Positions 1 to 7,023 of a stretch of DNA of 29,277 nucleotides are shown one piece after another (positions within the stretch are counted from its first letter, which is position 1; each line of letters begins with the position of its first letter). The DNA comes from WHSM01 sp050701635. GTDB lineage: Bacteria; Actinomycetota; Actinomycetes; Mycobacteriales; Micromonosporaceae. Made by a program: the position numbers and the translations under genes. The stretch is from assembly GCA_050701635.1 (NCBI GenBank), contig JBOGDF010000019.1, positions 1 through 29,277 on the forward strand. The letters are read 5' to 3'. Below the pieces are notes generated by a model that had not been told where the DNA came from, ran no database searches, and saw only the letters and a list, made by a program, of their open reading frames with translations.

Positions 1-1474
1 GGTCGCGGCAGACCCGGCGCGCCGCGGCGGCGGCGTCCTCGCCCGGCAGCAGCAGTGCGATCCGGTCCTCCCGCGCCACCGCCAGCCCGCCCCGGCTGGT
101 GGCGAAGCTCGACGCCCACGACGCGGCGCGTTCCCGCTGCCCGTGCTGCACCTCGGCCACCACCAGTACGTGCGGCGCGTCCAGATCGATGTCGAGCAGC
201 CGGGCCCGCTGCCGCAGCCCTTCGGGGTCCCGGCTGGGGCGTGATGCCGGCCCGATGGCGGGCCCGGCCACGAGCTGCTCGGCAGCTACGCCGGCGAGGA
301 TGTCGCCGAGCAGCTCGCCGCGTACCCGGCCCTCGGCCTCGGCGACCGTACGGTCGAACAGCAGCAGCAGCGCGGTGACCAGCGCGGCCCGTTCCAGGAT
401 CCGCTGGTCCGCGTCGACCAGGTCGGTCTCGGGGCGCATCACCAGCGCGCCGAGCCGCTGCGTACCGGCGACCACGGCGGCGATCCACAGCTCGCCGCGG
501 CGTACCGACCGGCCCTCGGCGCGGGAGGCCGCGACCGCTTCGGCGAGCACCGCCGGATCGGGTTCGGCGGTCTGCCCGACGCTGGCGATGCAGCGCCCGG
601 TCTCGTCGAAGACCCGCAGCGCGCCGCCGAGTACGTCGGTCACCGCGGCGGCGACCTCCTCCACGCCGCCGCGTCGCAGCACCAGCGCGGTCATCCGGTC
701 GTGCGCCTCGGCGGCGCGCTCCACCGACTCGCTGTGGGCGCGGATCACGGCGTTCGCCGCGGACAGCTCCTCCAGCGCGGACTGGGTCTCCTCCAGCAGC
801 CGGGCGGTGTCGATGGCGACCGCGGCGTGGTTCGCCAGCGAGCACAGCAGCGCCACCTCTTCCCGGGCGAACGGTCGTGCTCCCCGGTTGGCGGCGAACA
901 GTACGCCGATCACCCGGGTGCCGAGCCGCATCGGCACCCCGAGGATCGCCACCAGCCCTTCTTCGCGTACCGCGGTGTCGATCTCGTCGAGGTGGTGGAA
1001 CCGCTCGTCGGAGCCGTAGTCGGCGGTCACGTACGGCTGGCCGCTCTGCGCGACGAGGCCACCCAGCCCGCCGCCGAGCGGCAGCCGCAGCTGCTGGAAC
1101 TTCGCGGAGATCGAGCCGTCGGTGACCCGCATGTACGTGTCGCCGCGCTCCTCGTCGCCGAGCGTCATGTACGTGATGTCGGCGGCCAGCAACTGCCGCG
1201 CCCGGTGCACGATCGCGGACAGTACGGCGTCCAGATCCCGCAGCCCCGCCAGGTCGCTCGCGGTGTCGAACAGGCTGGACAGCTCGACCTCGCGGCGCAG
1301 CCGGCGTTCCAGCAGGGCGCGTACCCGCAGCGCCAGCAGCTTCGCCCGTTCCAGCTCGGCCATCGTCTCCGACGAGGCGCCCGCCGCCCGGGCCTGCAGC
1401 AGCGGTCCCTCGAACTCCACCGCCGTCGCCTCCCGGGCGAGCAGCTCCAGGAACTCGATTCCTGAGGAGGTCAT
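1..1474 (-). CDS. GAF-domain PucR/CdaR-type transcriptional regulator, 3' end outside the window
   Basis: The minus-strand frame is open from an ATG at 1474 to the window edge, giving 491 residues without a stop. The N-terminus (about 37-62) is a charged helix, likely coiled coil. A GAF-type sensor domain follows at about 65-228 (LFDTASDLAGLRDLDAVLS at the start, AILGVPM and FAREEVALL later), then a linker helix (228-262) and a second sensor-like domain (about 270-375, with FDETGRCIASVG). The last part (about 380-491) resembles the GGDEF-like CdaR domain that precedes a C-terminal helix-turn-helix in PucR-family regulators; the expected HTH lies beyond position 1. The ATG is only 4 bases after the dehydrogenase stop codon, so the two are probably co-transcribed. 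No strong Shine-Dalgarno is visible, which fits translational coupling. The ligand is unknown; the neighbour suggests a link to hydroxybutyrate metabolism, which is inference. Confidence 0.85.
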   Translation of the reverse strand, partial: MTSSGIEFLELLAREATAVEFEGPLLQARAAGASSETMAELERAKLLALRVRALLERRLRREVELSSLFDTASDLAGLRDLDAVLSAIVHRARQLLAADITYMTLGDEERGDTYMRVTDGSISAKFQQLRLPLGGGLGGLVAQSGQPYVTADYGSDERFHHLDEIDTAVREEGLVAILGVPMRLGTRVIGVLFAANRGARPFAREEVALLCSLANHAAVAIDTARLLEETQSALEELSAANAVIRAHSESVERAAEAHDRMTALVLRRGGVEEVAAAVTDVLGGALRVFDETGRCIASVGQTAEPDPAVLAEAVAASRAEGRSVRRGELWIAAVVAGTQRLGALVMRPETDLVDADQRILERAALVTALLLLFDRTVAEAEGRVRGELLGDILAGVAAEQLVAGPAIGPASRPSRDPEGLRQRARLLDIDLDAPHVLVVAEVQHGQRERAASWASSFATSRGGLAVAREDRIALLLPGEDAAAAARRVCRD

Positions 1475-1478
1475 GTGA

Positions 1479-2243
1479 TCAGTGTGCGGTCCAGCCGCCG
1501 TCTATGACGAACGACGACCCGGTCACGAAGGAGGCGGCCGGGCCGCACAGGTACGTCACCAGCTCCGCCACCTCGTCCGGTTCGATGAGCCGCCGGATCG
1601 CCGCGTCCGCGAGCATGATCCGCTCGATCACGTCCCGTTCCGGGATCCCGTGCGTCTCGGCCTGTGCCGCGATCTGCTGCTCCACCAGGGGGGTACGCAC
1701 GTAGCCCGGGTTGACGCAGTTGCAGGTCACTCCGTACGGCGCGGCCTCCAGCGCGACCACCTTCGACAGCCCTTCCAGCCCGTGTTTCGCCGACACGTAC
1801 GCCGCCTTGAACGGCGAGGCGCGCAGCCCGTGCACCGAGGAGATGTTGACGATCCGGCCGAAGTTCTGGGCGTACATGTGGGGCAGCACCCGGCGGATCA
1901 GCCGGAACGGCGCCTCCAACATCACCCGCAGCAGGTACGAGAACCGCTCCGGCGGGAACTCCTGCAGCGGCGCGACGTGCTGCAGCCCGGCGCTGTTGAC
2001 CAGCACGTCCACGTCCGGGTCGAGCCGGTCGACGGCGTCCAGGTCGGCCAGGTCGATCCCGACCGGCACCCCGCCCACCTCGGCCGCGACCCGGGCCGCC
2101 GCGTCCTCGTCCCGGTCCGCGACCAGCACCTTCGCGCCGGCCGCGGCAAGCCGCCGTACGCAGGCCGCGCCGATCCCGCTCGCGCCGCCGGTCACCAGCG
2201 CCACGCGTCCGTGCAACGGCAGTTCGACGGCGGGAGGAGTCAT
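1479..2243 (-). CDS. bdhA: D-3-hydroxybutyrate dehydrogenase, short-chain dehydrogenase/reductase
   Basis: A 254-residue SDR protein predicted to interconvert D-3-hydroxybutyrate and acetoacetate with NAD(H). The Rossmann signature TGGASGIG is at residues 18-25, and the catalytic set is S136, Y149 and K153 (YVSAK). Four residues reported to bind hydroxybutyrate in Pseudomonas 3-HBDH (Gln94, His144, Lys152, Gln196) have counterparts here at a constant offset of six: Q88, H138, K146 and Q190. This makes the substrate call much firmer than 'SDR' alone. The C-terminus GGWTAH is typical of the family. The usual NNAG is NSAG here (83-86). I chose the ATG at 2243 rather than an upstream in-frame ATG at 2297, because a TAGCGT hexamer sits 7 bases before it (leaderless arrangement) and family members start close to this point. 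It is divergent from ruvC and leads into the PucR-type regulator. Confidence 0.88.
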   Translation of the reverse strand: MTPPAVELPLHGRVALVTGGASGIGAACVRRLAAAGAKVLVADRDEDAAARVAAEVGGVPVGIDLADLDAVDRLDPDVDVLVNSAGLQHVAPLQEFPPERFSYLLRVMLEAPFRLIRRVLPHMYAQNFGRIVNISSVHGLRASPFKAAYVSAKHGLEGLSKVVALEAAPYGVTCNCVNPGYVRTPLVEQQIAAQAETHGIPERDVIERIMLADAAIRRLIEPDEVAELVTYLCGPAASFVTGSSFVIDGGWTAH

Positions 2244-2250
2244 GACGGTG

Positions 2251-2256
2251 ACGCTA
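2251..2256 (-). promoter_or_regulatory. Candidate -10 element for the dehydrogenase gene (leaderless)
   Basis: Read on the minus strand, TAGCGT matches the actinobacterial TANNNT -10 pattern and lies 7 bases upstream of the ATG at 2243. Transcription would start at or next to the start codon, which explains the missing Shine-Dalgarno. No clear -35 is seen. Confidence 0.55.
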
Positions 2257-2376
2257 CGAGGCCGCGCAGCCACGGCACATGGCGTACGCCCACACACCGG
2301 TCCGCGGGACGGTGTGCGCCCCCGCTACAGCGGCGAGCCGGGCGTGTCGGTGCCGGATGCGCCCGCCGTGGCCCAC

Positions 2377-2382
2377 TAGCGT
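2377..2382 (+). promoter_or_regulatory. Candidate -10 element of the ruvCAB operon
   Basis: TAGCGT fits the TANNNT consensus. A start about 7 bases downstream would lie at the beginning of the LexA-type palindrome (2385-2400), so bound repressor would block initiation. No convincing -35 hexamer is present. Confidence 0.5.
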
Positions 2383-2384
2383 TG

Positions 2385-2400
2385 TCGAACAAGTGTTCTG
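2385..2400 (+). promoter_or_regulatory. LexA (SOS) operator upstream of ruvC
   Basis: The sequence TCGAACAAGTGTTCTG matches the actinobacterial SOS box TCGAAC-N4-GTTCGA at 10 of 12 defined positions; the left half is perfect and the right half deviates only in the last two bases. It lies 14 bases before the ruvC start codon, directly after the candidate -10. The three genes downstream make a Holliday-junction resolvase complex, a classic SOS-induced function. The sequence match is observed; LexA binding is inferred. Confidence 0.8.
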
Positions 2401-2401
2401 C

Positions 2402-2410
2402 GGGAGGTGG
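2402..2410 (+). promoter_or_regulatory. Ribosome binding site that fixes the TTG start of ruvC
   Basis: GGGAGGTGG is a strong Shine-Dalgarno, with its GGAGG core 7 bases before the TTG at 2415. It settles the start although TTG is a rare initiator, and places residue D7 where RuvC needs it. Confidence 0.75.
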
Positions 2411-2414
2411 CCCG

Positions 2415-2945
2415 TTGCGGGTGCTCGGAGTGGACCCGGGGCTGACCCGGTGCGGGGTCGGCGTGGTCGACGGGGCGCCCGGACGGCCCTGCCAGTTGGT
2501 GGCGTACGAGGTGATCCGTACCGAGCCCGACGCGGAGCTGTCCGACCGGCTGCTGCGGCTCGACGTACGGCTCGCCGAGCTGGTCGCCGCGCACGCCCCC
2601 GACGCGGTCGCCGTGGAGCGGGTGTTCAGCCAGCACAACGTACGGACCGTGATGGGCACCGCGCAGGCGGGAGCGGTCGCGGTGCTGGCGGCCGCGCGTG
2701 CCGGCGTGCCGGTGCAGACGTACACCCCGAGTGAGATGAAGGCGGCGGTGACCGGGTCGGGTCAGGCGGACAAGAAGCAGATCGCCATCATGGTGACCCG
2801 GCTGCTGCGGCTGGACGCCGCGCCGAAGCCCGCCGACGCCGCTGACGCGCTGGCGCTGGCGATCTGCCACCTGTGGCGGGGCGCTGCCCAGGCCCGGCTG
2901 ACCGCGGCGGTACGCGCGGCGAGTGCCACAGGAGGTCGCAGATGA
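2415..2945 (+). CDS. ruvC: Crossover junction endodeoxyribonuclease RuvC
   Basis: A 176-residue protein of normal family length. RuvC is the dimeric, metal-dependent nuclease that cuts Holliday junctions symmetrically after RuvAB branch migration. The four acidic active-site residues are visible: D7 (GVDPG), E68 (VERVF), and D141 and D144 (PADAADALA). Translation probably starts at TTG 2415, supported by a strong Shine-Dalgarno and the correct N-terminal beta-strand MRVLGVDPG. The stop codon overlaps the ruvA ATG in an ATGA arrangement, implying translational coupling. A LexA-type box just upstream predicts DNA-damage induction of the whole ruvC-ruvA-ruvB operon. Confidence 0.96.
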   Translation: MRVLGVDPGLTRCGVGVVDGAPGRPCQLVAYEVIRTEPDAELSDRLLRLDVRLAELVAAHAPDAVAVERVFSQHNVRTVMGTAQAGAVAVLAAARAGVPVQTYTPSEMKAAVTGSGQADKKQIAIMVTRLLRLDAAPKPADAADALALAICHLWRGAAQARLTAAVRAASATGGRR

Positions 2946-3544
2946 TCGCGAGCGTACGGGGACGCGTCACCAGCGTCGGGCCGGACCTGGCCGTGCTGGA
3001 GGTCGGCGGGGTGGGCTTCGCCGTGCAGTGCAGCCCCAACACCTTGGCCGGGCTGCGGACCGGCCAGGACGCCCAGCTCGCCACCAGCCTGGTGGTACGC
3101 GAGGATTCCCTGACCCTGTACGGCTTCGCCGACGCCGACGAGCGGGGCCTGTTCGAGCTGCTGCAGACCGCCAGCGGCGTCGGCCCCCGGTTGGCGCAGG
3201 CGGTGCTCGCGGTGCATCCTCCCGACGTGGTACGCGTGGCGATCGCCTCCGGCGACATCGACACCCTGACCCGGGTGCCCGGGATCGGGAAGAAGGGAGC
3301 GCAGCGGCTCGTGCTGGAGCTCAAGGACCGGATCGGCGCGGTGGCCACCCCGCCCGCGGCCGGGGCGGCGGTGCCCCGCCCGTCCTGGCGTACCCAGATC
3401 GAGCAGGCGCTGGTCGGGCTGGGCTGGTCGGCCACCCAGGCGGCGACCGCCACCGACGCGGTCGCCGAGTCGGTGAACGGCGGCGAGCCTGACGTACCGG
3501 CGCTGCTGCGCCAGGCGATCCGGCTGCTGGGTCAGGCCCGATGA
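2942..3544 (+). CDS. ruvA: Holliday junction branch-migration protein RuvA
   Basis: A 200-residue protein. RuvA tetramers hold the four-way junction in square-planar form and load the RuvB motors. The N-terminal OB-fold domain begins MIASVRGRVTSVG. The central helix-hairpin-helix region carries two hairpins, LQTASGVGPRLAQAVL (about 76-92) and LTRVPGIGKKGAQRLV (about 111-126). A flexible alanine/proline linker (about 137-149) leads to the small C-terminal domain III (about 150-200) that contacts RuvB. An AGGAGG Shine-Dalgarno (2930-2935) sits 6 bases before the ATG. The gene overlaps ruvC and ruvB by 4 bases each, so the three proteins are likely made together. Confidence 0.96.
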   Translation: MIASVRGRVTSVGPDLAVLEVGGVGFAVQCSPNTLAGLRTGQDAQLATSLVVREDSLTLYGFADADERGLFELLQTASGVGPRLAQAVLAVHPPDVVRVAIASGDIDTLTRVPGIGKKGAQRLVLELKDRIGAVATPPAAGAAVPRPSWRTQIEQALVGLGWSATQAATATDAVAESVNGGEPDVPALLRQAIRLLGQAR

Positions 3545-4602
3545 GTGAGCTGTCGGCGTACGCCACGCCGGAAGAGGTCGACGCCGAGGCGAGCGTACGG
3601 CCGCGCCGGCTCACCGAGTTCATCGGTCAGCTCCGGGTACGTGAGCAGCTCGACCTGCTGCTGACCGGGGCGAAGCAGCGGTCGTCGCCGCCGGACCACA
3701 TCCTGCTCGCCGGCCCGCCCGGGCTGGGCAAGACCACCCTCGCGATGATCGTCGCCGCCGAGCTGGAGTCGGCGCTGCGGATCACCAGCGGGCCGGCGAT
3801 CGAACGCTCCGGCGACCTGGCGGCGGTGTTGACCAGCCTGGGCCCCGGCGACGTGCTGTTCATCGACGAGATCCACCGGATCGCGCGGCCCGCCGAGGAG
3901 CTGCTCTACAGCGCGATGGAGGACTTCCGGGTCGACGTGGTGATCGGCAAGGGCCCCGGGGCGACCGCGATCCCACTCGACGTGGAGCCGTTCACGCTGG
4001 TCGGCGCCACCACCCGCTCCGGTCTGCTCACCGGCCCGATGCGGGACCGGTTCGGGTTCGTGGCGCACCTGGACTTCTACGCCGCCGGCGAGCTGGAACG
4101 CGTACTGGAGCGCTCGGCGAGGATCCTCGGTGTCAGCCTCACCGCGGACGGCGCCACCGAGATCGCCGGCCGTTCGCGCGGCACTCCCCGGATCGCCAAC
4201 CGGCTGCTGCGCCGGGTACGCGACTACGCGGAGGTACGCGCCGACGGCGTGATCACGCGGCAGATCGCCGGCGCCGCGCTCGAGGTGTACGACGTCGACC
4301 AGCTCGGGCTCGACCGGCTCGACCGGGCGGTGGTCGCCGCGCTGGTCGGCTCGTTCGGCGGCGGCCCGGTCGGGTTGACCACCCTCGCGGTCGCGGTCGG
4401 GGAGGAGCCGGACACGGTCGAGGAGGTCTGCGAGCCCTATCTGGTACGCGCCGGCCTGCTGGCCCGTACCCCCCGCGGACGGGTCGCGACCGCGGCGGCG
4501 TGGCACCATCTGGGGCGTACCCCACCCACGGGTACGTTCGGTGCGACCGCGCCGCAGCAGCAGGGTGACCTGTTCGATGTGAGCGCTGATCTCGACCCAT
4601 GA
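3541..4602 (+). CDS. ruvB: Holliday junction branch-migration ATPase RuvB
   Basis: A 353-residue AAA+ motor that drives branch migration with RuvA. Walker A is AGPPGLGKTT with K64; Walker B is LFIDE with D109-E110. Sensor 1 lies in GATTRSG (about 155-161), and the arginine finger is probably R170 in MRDRFG. A winged-helix C-terminal domain follows (LTTLAVAVGEEPDTVEEVCEPYL, then RTPRGRVAT). The ATG overlaps the ruvA stop. After the usual end of the fold there is a tail of about 25 residues containing QGDLF (341-345), which resembles a beta-clamp-binding pentapeptide. All six GTA valine codons in this gene are followed by C, part of the GTAC bias described in the findings. Confidence 0.97.
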   Translation: MSELSAYATPEEVDAEASVRPRRLTEFIGQLRVREQLDLLLTGAKQRSSPPDHILLAGPPGLGKTTLAMIVAAELESALRITSGPAIERSGDLAAVLTSLGPGDVLFIDEIHRIARPAEELLYSAMEDFRVDVVIGKGPGATAIPLDVEPFTLVGATTRSGLLTGPMRDRFGFVAHLDFYAAGELERVLERSARILGVSLTADGATEIAGRSRGTPRIANRLLRRVRDYAEVRADGVITRQIAGAALEVYDVDQLGLDRLDRAVVAALVGSFGGGPVGLTTLAVAVGEEPDTVEEVCEPYLVRAGLLARTPRGRVATAAAWHHLGRTPPTGTFGATAPQQQGDLFDVSADLDP

Positions 4603-4762
4603 CACGGGTGTGATCGGAACGTGACCTCGCCCACGCGCGGCTTGCGTCACGGCAACGACTAAACTCCCGGCGGTTCCTACTGAATCGTTATCGCTGCTCC
4701 GCGCGACCGAAAATCGGCGGATGGCTGACGGATAACGGCCGAGCGACGTGGAAGGTCACGCA
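4603..4762 (+). promoter_or_regulatory. ruvB-yajC intergenic region: weak hairpin and candidate promoter
   Basis: Just after ruvB, CGTGAC (4620-4625) can pair with GTCACG (4646-4651) across a 20-base loop, a weak terminator at best. TAAACT at 4660-4665 fits the -10 pattern TANNNT and could start a transcript for yajC-secD-secF with a leader of about 90 bases. No consensus -35 is seen at 17 or 18 bases spacing. Nothing else in this stretch suggests a gene or riboswitch. Confidence 0.4.
4750..4755 (+). promoter_or_regulatory. Ribosome binding site deciding the yajC start
   Basis: GGAAGG is 7 bases before the GTG at 4763. The other in-frame GTG, at 4748, has no such site and partly overlaps this one, so 4763 is preferred. 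Confidence 0.65.
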
Positions 4763-5098
4763 GTGTTTGTTGCACAGCAGGGCGGCGGCAGTAGCAGCTG
4801 GCCGGCGCTCCTGATGATCGGGTTGATCATCGGCGCGATGTATTTCTTCATGATCCGGCCGCAGCAGCGGCAGCGTCGCCAGATGGCGGACATGCAGAGC
4901 AAGCTCGGCGTGGGTGACCAGGTGATCACGATCGGCGGCCTGCACGGCACCGTGGTGGAAGCCGATGACGAAACCATCACGCTCGAGGTCGCGCCCGGCG
5001 TCACCAACAAGTACGTTCGAGGCGCTGTCAACCGCGTGGTGCCCCCACCCGGGGCTGAGGCGGACGAGACGGACGACAACCCCAGCAAGGACGAATAG
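4763..5098 (+). CDS. yajC: Preprotein translocase accessory subunit YajC
   Basis: A 111-residue single-span membrane protein. YajC associates with SecDF and the SecYEG channel. The short N-terminus (MFVAQQGGG) is followed by one hydrophobic helix at about residues 14-32 (ALLMIGLIIGAMYFFMIRP). The signature MIRPQQRQRRQM comes next at the cytoplasmic face, followed by the compact domain LGVGDQVITIGGLHGTVVE. The C-terminal tail is acidic (EADETDDNPSKDE). I prefer the GTG at 4763, which has a GGAAGG site 7 bases upstream, over the GTG at 4748; the latter would add five residues. secD follows after about 140 bases. Confidence 0.94.
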   Translation: MFVAQQGGGSSSWPALLMIGLIIGAMYFFMIRPQQRQRRQMADMQSKLGVGDQVITIGGLHGTVVEADDETITLEVAPGVTNKYVRGAVNRVVPPPGAEADETDDNPSKDE

Positions 5099-5239
5099 AC
5101 CGGCTCCGCGGAGACAAAGTCGGCCGCATCTGGACGTACGGCCCAAGGCGGTACGCCGTGAGCCGTGAATACTGGAAGCCGCACTGCCGCCGGGGTACCG
5201 GCGACGACGGGGCAATCGAGGCAGGGAGACAGGACAGCC

Positions 5240-7021
5240 GTGGCACCACCTCAGGGGCATACACCGCCCTCGCGATACCTGATCGCGCTTTTCTTGATCA
5301 TCGCGGGTCTCTGGACGTGGGTCTATTTCGCGGGCGTGAACACGCCGCGGCTGGGCCTGGACCTGCGGGGTGGCACCAGCCTCACCCTCGAGGCCACGAC
5401 CAAAGGCCGCGCGCCCGACCCGCAGAAGCTGGCCGAAGCGCGCGACATCATCGCCAACCGGGTCAACGACACCGGTGTGGCCGAGGCCGAGGTCACCATC
5501 GAGGGCGAGCGCAACATCGTCGTCAGCGTGCCCGGTGGCTCCGGCGACCTGAAGAAGGTCGGCGAGCCCGCGGAGCTGCGATTCCGGCAGGTGGTGCAGG
5601 AGACGCCGAACGTACCGGACACGCCCGACCCGACGCCGTCGGCGAGCGGCTCGCCGGCGCCGTCCGGCTCGGCCAGTCCGAAGCCGACCAAGGCGCTGCC
5701 CACCGGCTCGGCGAAGCCCAGCGGATCCGCCAGCGGCTCGCCGGGCGCCAGCGCAAGCCCTGCCGACGCGTCGGACGAGGAGCTGCTCACCGCGGCGTAC
5801 ACCAAGATCGGTAAGGGCAACGCCGCGCAGGGTAAGGAGCTGGTCGGTCAGGTCGCCGGGATCCAGGATCCCGCCCAGATCGCCGGCAACCCGCAGGCCC
5901 TACAGTTCCTGTCCGGCTTCAGCAAGCTCACCGGCGAGGAAGTCGCGGTGCTGCCCGCCGACACCCAGTTCAAGGTGCCGACGATCACCTGCGACATGCT
6001 CAACGCACGGCCGCCGGGCTCGATCCAGGACCCCAAGGCGCAGGTCGCCGCGTGCAACGAGGACGGGGACACCAAGTACCTGCTGGACAAGGCGCGGGTG
6101 CTCGGCACCGACGTCTCGAAGGCCGACTACACCTTCGACCCCAACCGCGGGCTGTGGCTGGTCACGCTGAAGTTCAACAGCAAGGGCCAGGAGAACTGGA
6201 CCGACCTGACCACCGACGCCAAGGACAAGAAGGTCGCGGTGGTGCTGGACAACGAGGTGGTCTCCGCACCGACCGTCCAGGAGCGGATGACCGGTGACGC
6301 AGAGATCACCGGCAGCTTCACCCGGGTCGAGGTGCAGACGCTGGCCTCGCAGCTGGAGTACGGTGCGCTTCCGGTGACCTTCAAGGTCCAGGAGCAGATG
6401 CAGATCTCGCCGACGCTCGGCCTGGACCAGATGAAGGCCGGTCTGCTGGCCGGCACGATCGGTATTGCGCTGGTGGTGATCTACTGCTTCTTCTACTACC
6501 GGGCACTCGGGCTGGTGGTGATCGCCAGCCTGCTCGCGTCGGCGTCGATCGTGTACGCCGCGATCGTGCTGCTCGGCAAGTTCTGGGGCTTCACGCTCAC
6601 CCTGGCCGGCATCGCCGGTTTCATCGTGGCGATCGGTATCACCGCGGACTCGTTCGTGGTGTTCTTCGAACGCCTCAAAGACGAGGTGAAAGACGGCCGC
6701 TCGGTACGCAGTGCGGTGCCCCGCGCCTGGGTACGAGCCCGGCGGACCATCCTGTCGGCGAACACAGTCTCGGTGCTCGGCGCCGTGATCCTGTACGTGC
6801 TCGCGATCGGTGCGGTGCGCGGCTTCGCGTTCACGCTTGGCCTGTCCGCGGTGATCGACCTGCTGATCGTGTTCACGTTCACCCATCCGCTGGTCAGCCT
6901 GCTGTCGCGGTCCCGCGCCTTCACCTCGCCCCGGTTCTCCGGACTGGGTAACGCGCGGCCCGATCCGTCGCAGAAGTCGACAGCCCGCGTCCGTGGCGGC
7001 GTTCGTACGAAGGAGTCCTGA
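5240..7021 (+). CDS. secD: Protein translocase subunit SecD
   Basis: A 593-residue RND-type membrane protein that, with SecF, uses the proton-motive force to finish export of Sec substrates. The first membrane helix is at about residues 14-34. The SecD signature LGLDLRGGTSL follows (about 39-49), then a large extracytoplasmic P1 domain. P1 is interrupted by a low-complexity Ser/Pro/Ala/Gly insert (about 128-180). The conserved SecD/SecF membrane domain (about 390-570) includes GIAGFIVAIGITADSFVVFFERLKDE split across two helices. I chose GTG 5240, preceded by AGGA 5 bases upstream and giving MAPPQG, as is common in actinobacterial SecD. An in-frame GTG at 5165 would add 25 polar residues without a Shine-Dalgarno. 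It is followed after 2 bases by secF. Confidence 0.95.
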   Translation: MAPPQGHTPPSRYLIALFLIIAGLWTWVYFAGVNTPRLGLDLRGGTSLTLEATTKGRAPDPQKLAEARDIIANRVNDTGVAEAEVTIEGERNIVVSVPGGSGDLKKVGEPAELRFRQVVQETPNVPDTPDPTPSASGSPAPSGSASPKPTKALPTGSAKPSGSASGSPGASASPADASDEELLTAAYTKIGKGNAAQGKELVGQVAGIQDPAQIAGNPQALQFLSGFSKLTGEEVAVLPADTQFKVPTITCDMLNARPPGSIQDPKAQVAACNEDGDTKYLLDKARVLGTDVSKADYTFDPNRGLWLVTLKFNSKGQENWTDLTTDAKDKKVAVVLDNEVVSAPTVQERMTGDAEITGSFTRVEVQTLASQLEYGALPVTFKVQEQMQISPTLGLDQMKAGLLAGTIGIALVVIYCFFYYRALGLVVIASLLASASIVYAAIVLLGKFWGFTLTLAGIAGFIVAIGITADSFVVFFERLKDEVKDGRSVRSAVPRAWVRARRTILSANTVSVLGAVILYVLAIGAVRGFAFTLGLSAVIDLLIVFTFTHPLVSLLSRSRAFTSPRFSGLGNARPDPSQKSTARVRGGVRTKES

Positions 7022-7023
7022 CC

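Noticed and set aside
99..1019. Plus-strand frames over the first 1.5 kb
   Set aside because: The minus strand encodes a continuous GAF/PucR-type protein with sensible domain order; the plus frames are Ser/Arg/Ala-rich shadows.
4642..4665. TTGCGT followed by TAAACT as a complete -35/-10 promoter before yajC
   Set aside because: The spacing is only 12 bases, too short for a normal promoter. Only the -10 is kept, as a weak candidate.
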